Assembly (NCBI GenBank): GCA_021496925.1
Contig: CP053915.1
Location: forward strand, 4,057,501-4,121,500
Source: Acidovorax sp. YS12
Lineage (GTDB): Bacteria; Pseudomonadota; Gammaproteobacteria; Burkholderiales; Burkholderiaceae_C
Direction: 5' to 3'
DNA: 64,000 nt
Of this stretch, positions 60,557 through 64,000 are shown piece after piece. Both the position numbers and the translations under genes were made by a program. A model generated the notes under the pieces. It had not been told where the DNA came from. It saw only the letters and a program-made list of their open reading frames with translations, and did no database searches. Numbering within the stretch: the first letter of the stretch is position 1; each line of letters opens with the position of its first letter.

Positions 60557-61033
60557 TTGGGGCATGTTTTGATTTTATTCCGTGCTGCTTTGCTCGCCTT
60601 TTTGTTTTTCTGCGCTATTGTCGAAGTCGGTGCAACAACCGTCAAGGCGGTCAAGTCCATGTCGTTGTATTTCGAGCCTGGGGCGGTAGCGCTGGCTGCG
60701 GCCGATAGAGTGCGTATCGCGCATTTTGTGGCGGATCTTCGTGCGGAGGCATGGTGTCCGGTTGTGGCTGTGATGGTCCATTCCTATGGGGCCAAATTGA
60801 GTGGGGCGCTTAAATACCGCTCGAATAGCCATTTGCGACTTCATTATGTTGTCGGTGTTTTGAGGAGAAGTGGGCTGCCGGTGGATGTGATCTACCCCGC
60901 CGAAGGCCATGACATCGTGGAGCGCTCAGTGGTTGAGGTGGAGGCGGTGGGCGTACCGTGGCACGAGGGGTGTCTTGCGCGGAGGCAGGAGGGATTTCAC
61001 CTTCCTGCGGACAGGATGGCGTTGCCGCGTTGA
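60557..61033 (+). CDS. OmpA-like domain protein in an AT-rich islet
   Basis: A 158-aa protein: a signal peptide (LILFRAALLAFLFFCAIVEV) and an OmpA/peptidoglycan-binding-like domain (MSLYFEPGAVALAAADRVRI, VVAVMVHSYGAKLSG, LHYVVGVLRRSGLPVDVIYP). It starts at TTG 60557 since no ATG is in frame nearby; this start is weak. The first half is AT-rich. It is divergent from the NTR-like gene. The C-terminal EGCLARRQEG region is basic. It may anchor to the cell wall; no evidence on role. Confidence 0.55.
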   Translation: MGHVLILFRAALLAFLFFCAIVEVGATTVKAVKSMSLYFEPGAVALAAADRVRIAHFVADLRAEAWCPVVAVMVHSYGAKLSGALKYRSNSHLRLHYVVGVLRRSGLPVDVIYPAEGHDIVERSVVEVEAVGVPWHEGCLARRQEGFHLPADRMALPR

Positions 61034-61177
61034 GTGGCCTGCCGTGGGTGTGTTTCTGGGGGGGAATGCCCGGGCCACGCTGGACGAACGGCGTCCAGTG
61101 GGCTTTCGCGTCATGGGCTTGGTTTCGGCTGGGCTGGGCTATCGCACAGCGCCGTCGCGGGTTGGATGCGGGGGCTG

Positions 61178-61804
61178 CTACGGCTTGTACTTCACGCTGC
61201 ACCCATACGCCTGTGTCACCGCCTGGGCCACGGGCCGGCCGGCCGCCAGGTCGGCCAGCGCGGCCTTGACGTAGTTGGTGGCCTTGGGAATGTCGGCCGG
61301 GCGGGCCGAGGGAATGCTGTCGATGGCGCCCGCGTACACCAGCGTGCCCTCGGGGTTGACGATGACCATGTGCGGCGTGGTGCGGGCGCCATAGGCATGG
61401 CCCACGGTGCCTTCCTCGTCCATGAGCACGGCCGTGGCCACGCCCTTGCGTTCGTGCAGCCAGTGGGCCAGCGCGGCGGGCTGCAGGTAGTCGCCGCTGC
61501 CCTTCTCGGTGGAGTTGATGGACAGCCACACCACGGCATGGTCGATGACGCCCTTCTGCGTGGCGGGCATGTTGCCGCTGTCGTAGTGCTTGCGCACGAA
61601 GGGGCAGCCGGGGTTGGTCCACTCCAGCACCACGGTCTTGCCCTTGTAGTCGGACAGGCGCACGGGCTGGCCGGCGGTGTCCTGCAGCGTGAAGTCGGGC
61701 GCGCGCTGGCCCACGGTGGCGCTGGCCTGGGCCAGCGATGGCAGGGCGCTGAACGCCATCAGGGCGGCGCTGGCGATCAGCGAGCGGCGGCAAAGCGTGG
61801 GCAT
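61178..61804 (-). CDS. Exported redoxin (AhpC/TSA-type thioredoxin-fold)
   Basis: A 208-aa protein with a signal peptide (SLIASAALMAFSALPSLAQA). The thioredoxin-like domain has ATVGQRAPDFTLQDTAGQPV, VVLEWTNPGCPFVRKHY and ARTTPHMVIVNPEGTLVYAG. There is a single cysteine in the motif CPFV rather than CxxC, so a peroxiredoxin-like or electron-accepting role fits better than a classic thioredoxin. The DsbD-family gene just upstream could supply electrons across the membrane. Confidence 0.9.
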   Translation of the reverse strand: MPTLCRRSLIASAALMAFSALPSLAQASATVGQRAPDFTLQDTAGQPVRLSDYKGKTVVLEWTNPGCPFVRKHYDSGNMPATQKGVIDHAVVWLSINSTEKGSGDYLQPAALAHWLHERKGVATAVLMDEEGTVGHAYGARTTPHMVIVNPEGTLVYAGAIDSIPSARPADIPKATNYVKAALADLAAGRPVAQAVTQAYGCSVKYKP

Positions 61805-61832
61805 GGCGGGTTCTCCTTCTTGGGGGGTGAAA

Positions 61833-61862
61833 GTCAAAAAAGATAGCTGCTTGCGCAGGTCT
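61833..61862. repeat. Repeat half-copy, second subtype
   Basis: AAAAAAGATAGCTGCTTGCG matches the second-subtype arm; the opposite arm is decayed into CAAGCGCTTTCTTACAGC at the DsbD gene end (61920-61937). Confidence 0.55.
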
Positions 61863-61929
61863 TGCTTCGTTTTTTCGCGCAAAGAACGGTAAAGACTTGC
61901 AAGCAAACCATGGCCCTGCAAGCGCTTTC

Positions 61930-64000
61930 TTACAGCGCCGCCAGTGCCGCGCGCAGGTCGCTGGCGCTGAGGATTTCGCTGAACACCACGGGCGCCTTGC
62001 CCGGCGCGTGCAGCACGTACACCGGCACGCCGCTGCGCCCGAGCTGCGCCAGCGCGGCGGTGATGGCGGGGTCGCGCCGTGTCCAGTCGGCGCGCAGCAG
62101 GGCCACGTTCCGGGCGGCCAGGTCGGCCAGCACCTCGGCATCGGCCAGCGTGGTTTTCTTGTTGTACTGGCAGGTCACGCACCAGGCGGCGGTGTAGTCG
62201 ACGAACACGGGGCGGCCCGCGGCCACGATCTCGTCGGGCAGGCCGGGACGCCAGGGTTGCCATGCTCCTGAACCAATAGCTGGTTGCGCTTGATGTTCCT
62301 TGATTTCAACGATATTCGGCATCCAATTCCAGGCCAGCCAAGCGCAAGCAGCTATGGAAAGCGGAGCAATCAGCCAGCGCGCGGTGCCGCGCAACGTCAG
62401 CGCCCACACGGCCATGGACAGGGCCACCAGCAGCGCCAGCAGCGCCGCCGCGCCGTCGATGCCGGTCTGCTGGCCCAGCACCCACACCAGCCACACCACC
62501 GTGGCCAGCATGGGGAAGGCCAGGAAGCGGCGCAGCGTCTGCATCCATGCGCCGGGGCGCGGCAGCGCGCGCGCGAAGGCGGGCAGCCAGCTCGCCAGCA
62601 GGTAGGGCAGCGCCAGGCCCAGGCCCAGCGCGGCGAAGATGCCCAGCGCCTGCGCGGCGGGCAGCGTGGCCGTGAGGCCGAGCGACGCGCCCATGAACGG
62701 CGCCGTGCACGGCGAGGCCACGGCCACGGCCAGCACGCCGGTGAGGAATGCGTCCGCCACCGGGTGGCGCGCCTGCAGGCCGGCCAGCGACGACGGCAGC
62801 ATGCGCCCGAATTCGTACACCCCGGCCAGGTTCAGCGCGATCAGCGTGAACAGCGCCGCCAGCGTGGCCACCACGGCCGGCGACTGCAGCTGAAAGCCCC
62901 AGCCCACGGCCTCGCCCGCGGCGCGCAGCCCGAGCATGAGCGCGCCCAGCCCGAGGAAGGACAGCAGCACGCCCGCGGTGTAGGCCAGCCCGCTGATGCG
63001 GTGGGCGCGCGTGTCCTGCGCGTGGCGCGCGAAGCCCACCACCTTGATGGCCAGCACCGGGAACACGCAGGGCATCAGGTTCAGCACCAGCCCGCCCAGC
63101 AGCGCGCCGAGCAGGGCCACCAGCCAGGTGCCAAGGGGCGCGGCGGCGGGGGCGGCCGCCGGGCCAGGTGCCGGGGTGTTGCCCAGCTGCGCATTGGCGC
63201 GCAGCGCCGCCTCCAGCGCGGGCGAGACGGTGGCGGCGGCGGCCAGCGCGGGCCAGCCGCCCTCCACCGGCAGCTCGGCGCGCCAGCCCTGGCCGCCGTG
63301 CGCCAGCACCACGGGCAGCGGCTCGGGGCTGGCGCTGCGCTGGGACGACAGGGGGATGCGCGCCGTCCACACTGCGCCTTCCCACGCCTGCGTGTACGGC
63401 GCGGCGGTTTCGATCACGCTGCCAGTCTCGGCAAAGAACTCCAGCGCCTGCCCCCGCAGCGCAGCGGGCAGCTGGGCCACGCGCAGCAGCAGCGCGCCGT
63501 CCTGCACGCGGGCGCTGCTGCTGCCGTCGTTGCTGGCGGGCAGCGCCTGCGGCGCAGCCTGGCGTGCGGCGGCGAAGGCGGCGGCGTCCAGCGCCGTGGT
63601 GCTGCGCAGCGGCAACTGCAGCGTGAAGTGGCCTTCTTCCGGAATGCACTCCTTGCGGCACACCAGCCACGAGGCCTGCAGCTGCACCGTCACCTCCTTG
63701 GCCAGCGGCCCGGGCGCGAAAGCGCCCGACACCGTGACTGGCACGGGCAGCAGCACCTGCCCTTCGTAGCCATAGTTGGCCAGGCTGCCGATGCGGATCT
63801 TGTGCGGCACGGGCCAGGCGATCTCGCCCGCGTCCATGCCTTCGGGCAACTGCCATTCCAACTGCGTGGGCAGGCCCGAGTCGCCGGGGTTCTTCCAGTA
63901 GGTGTGCCACTCGGGCTGGTGCGTGATGGAGAGGCCCAACCACAGCGGCTGGCCCGGCCCCACGCCCTCGGGCGCATGGGCCACCAGCTCGGCCTGCACG
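61930..64000 (-). CDS. dsbD: DsbD/ScsB-family thiol:disulfide interchange protein, N-terminus missing
   Basis: 689 residues are in the window; the gene continues past the right edge. Order: periplasmic N-terminal domain with a cysteine pair VCRKECIPEEG, eight-helix domain (~285-565) with catalytic NLMPCVFPVLAIKVVGF and VASPCTAPFMGASLG, then a thioredoxin domain TAAWCVTCQYNKKT (~605). It moves electrons from cytoplasmic thioredoxin to periplasmic reductants. A second-subtype repeat with two arms sits in frame in the linker between the last helix and the thioredoxin domain. Confidence 0.93.
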   Translation of the reverse strand, partial: VQAELVAHAPEGVGPGQPLWLGLSITHQPEWHTYWKNPGDSGLPTQLEWQLPEGMDAGEIAWPVPHKIRIGSLANYGYEGQVLLPVPVTVSGAFAPGPLAKEVTVQLQASWLVCRKECIPEEGHFTLQLPLRSTTALDAAAFAAARQAAPQALPASNDGSSSARVQDGALLLRVAQLPAALRGQALEFFAETGSVIETAAPYTQAWEGAVWTARIPLSSQRSASPEPLPVVLAHGGQGWRAELPVEGGWPALAAAATVSPALEAALRANAQLGNTPAPGPAAAPAAAPLGTWLVALLGALLGGLVLNLMPCVFPVLAIKVVGFARHAQDTRAHRISGLAYTAGVLLSFLGLGALMLGLRAAGEAVGWGFQLQSPAVVATLAALFTLIALNLAGVYEFGRMLPSSLAGLQARHPVADAFLTGVLAVAVASPCTAPFMGASLGLTATLPAAQALGIFAALGLGLALPYLLASWLPAFARALPRPGAWMQTLRRFLAFPMLATVVWLVWVLGQQTGIDGAAALLALLVALSMAVWALTLRGTARWLIAPLSIAACAWLAWNWMPNIVEIKEHQAQPAIGSGAWQPWRPGLPDEIVAAGRPVFVDYTAAWCVTCQYNKKTTLADAEVLADLAARNVALLRADWTRRDPAITAALAQLGRSGVPVYVLHAPGKAPVVFSEILSASDLRAALAAL
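62268..62368. repeat. In-frame paired repeat arms inside the dsbD-family gene
   Basis: CCAATAGCTGGTTGCGCTTG (62275-62294) and CAAGCGCAAGCAGCTATGG (62339-62357) are opposite arms of the second repeat subtype, separated by about 45 bp. They are translated as ACAWLAW...EHQAQPAIGSG. Confidence 0.7.

Overview
The window is a GC-rich (roughly two-thirds G+C by eye), densely coded chromosomal segment of a betaproteobacterium. Gene content and order (ruvAB, phoH-ybeY, rfbBDAC, an Xps-type gsp operon, hemE-priA) and the short palindromic repeat built around AGCGCTGGCAGCTAT all point to the Comamonadaceae (Acidovorax/Alicycliphilus/Comamonas relatives). That placement is recognition by eye, not a database result. 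I saw no tRNA, rRNA, CRISPR array, prophage or intact insertion sequence.

Layout. 1-5.8 kb: end of ruvB, ruvA, phoH, ybeY, a TauE/SafE permease, a TonB-dependent receptor and a BON-LysM protein. 6.0-11.3 kb: type III pantothenate kinase, a TPR protein, a TetR regulator, a phasin, and a two-domain reductase resembling bacterial fatty acyl-CoA to fatty alcohol reductases; the last three suggest a small storage-lipid neighbourhood. 11.4-14.8 kb: the dTDP-L-rhamnose operon rfbBDAC. 14.9-26.0 kb: a complete, tightly overlapping type II secretion operon in the order E-F-G-H-I-J-K-L-M-N-D, ending in a small lipoprotein. 26.0-43.6 kb: a surface-glycan region with an LpxL-like acyltransferase, a Wzt/Wzm polysaccharide ABC exporter, a parvulin isomerase, an abundant-looking surface protein, a membrane-anchored glycosidase-like protein, four glycosyltransferase genes (two very large fusions) and a WecA/MraY-type initiating transferase. 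The likely logic is dTDP-rhamnose made by rfbBDAC, glycan started on undecaprenyl phosphate, extended by the GT2/GT4 enzymes and exported by Wzm/Wzt. 43.6-59.9 kb: housekeeping genes (argB, tgt, usp, rep-like helicase, AEC permease, asparaginase, priA, hemE, amidase, csbD, OAH sulfhydrylase, a CoA-binding protein). 60.0-61.0 kb: an AT-rich islet with two small exported proteins. 61.2-64 kb: a redoxin and a DsbD-family protein cut by the window edge.

Beyond the genes, the most interesting material is repetitive DNA. At least 15 copies of a short palindromic repeat are spread over the window. One supplies the Shine-Dalgarno and start codon of ybeY, one lies in a signal-peptide region, and others sit in frame inside rfbB, rfbD and the dsbD-family gene. 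The 800-bp gene-free stretch between priA and hemE holds a diverged 334-bp-period duplication with two perfect DnaA boxes and a 156-bp long palindrome. A second long palindrome overlaps the csbD stop codon.
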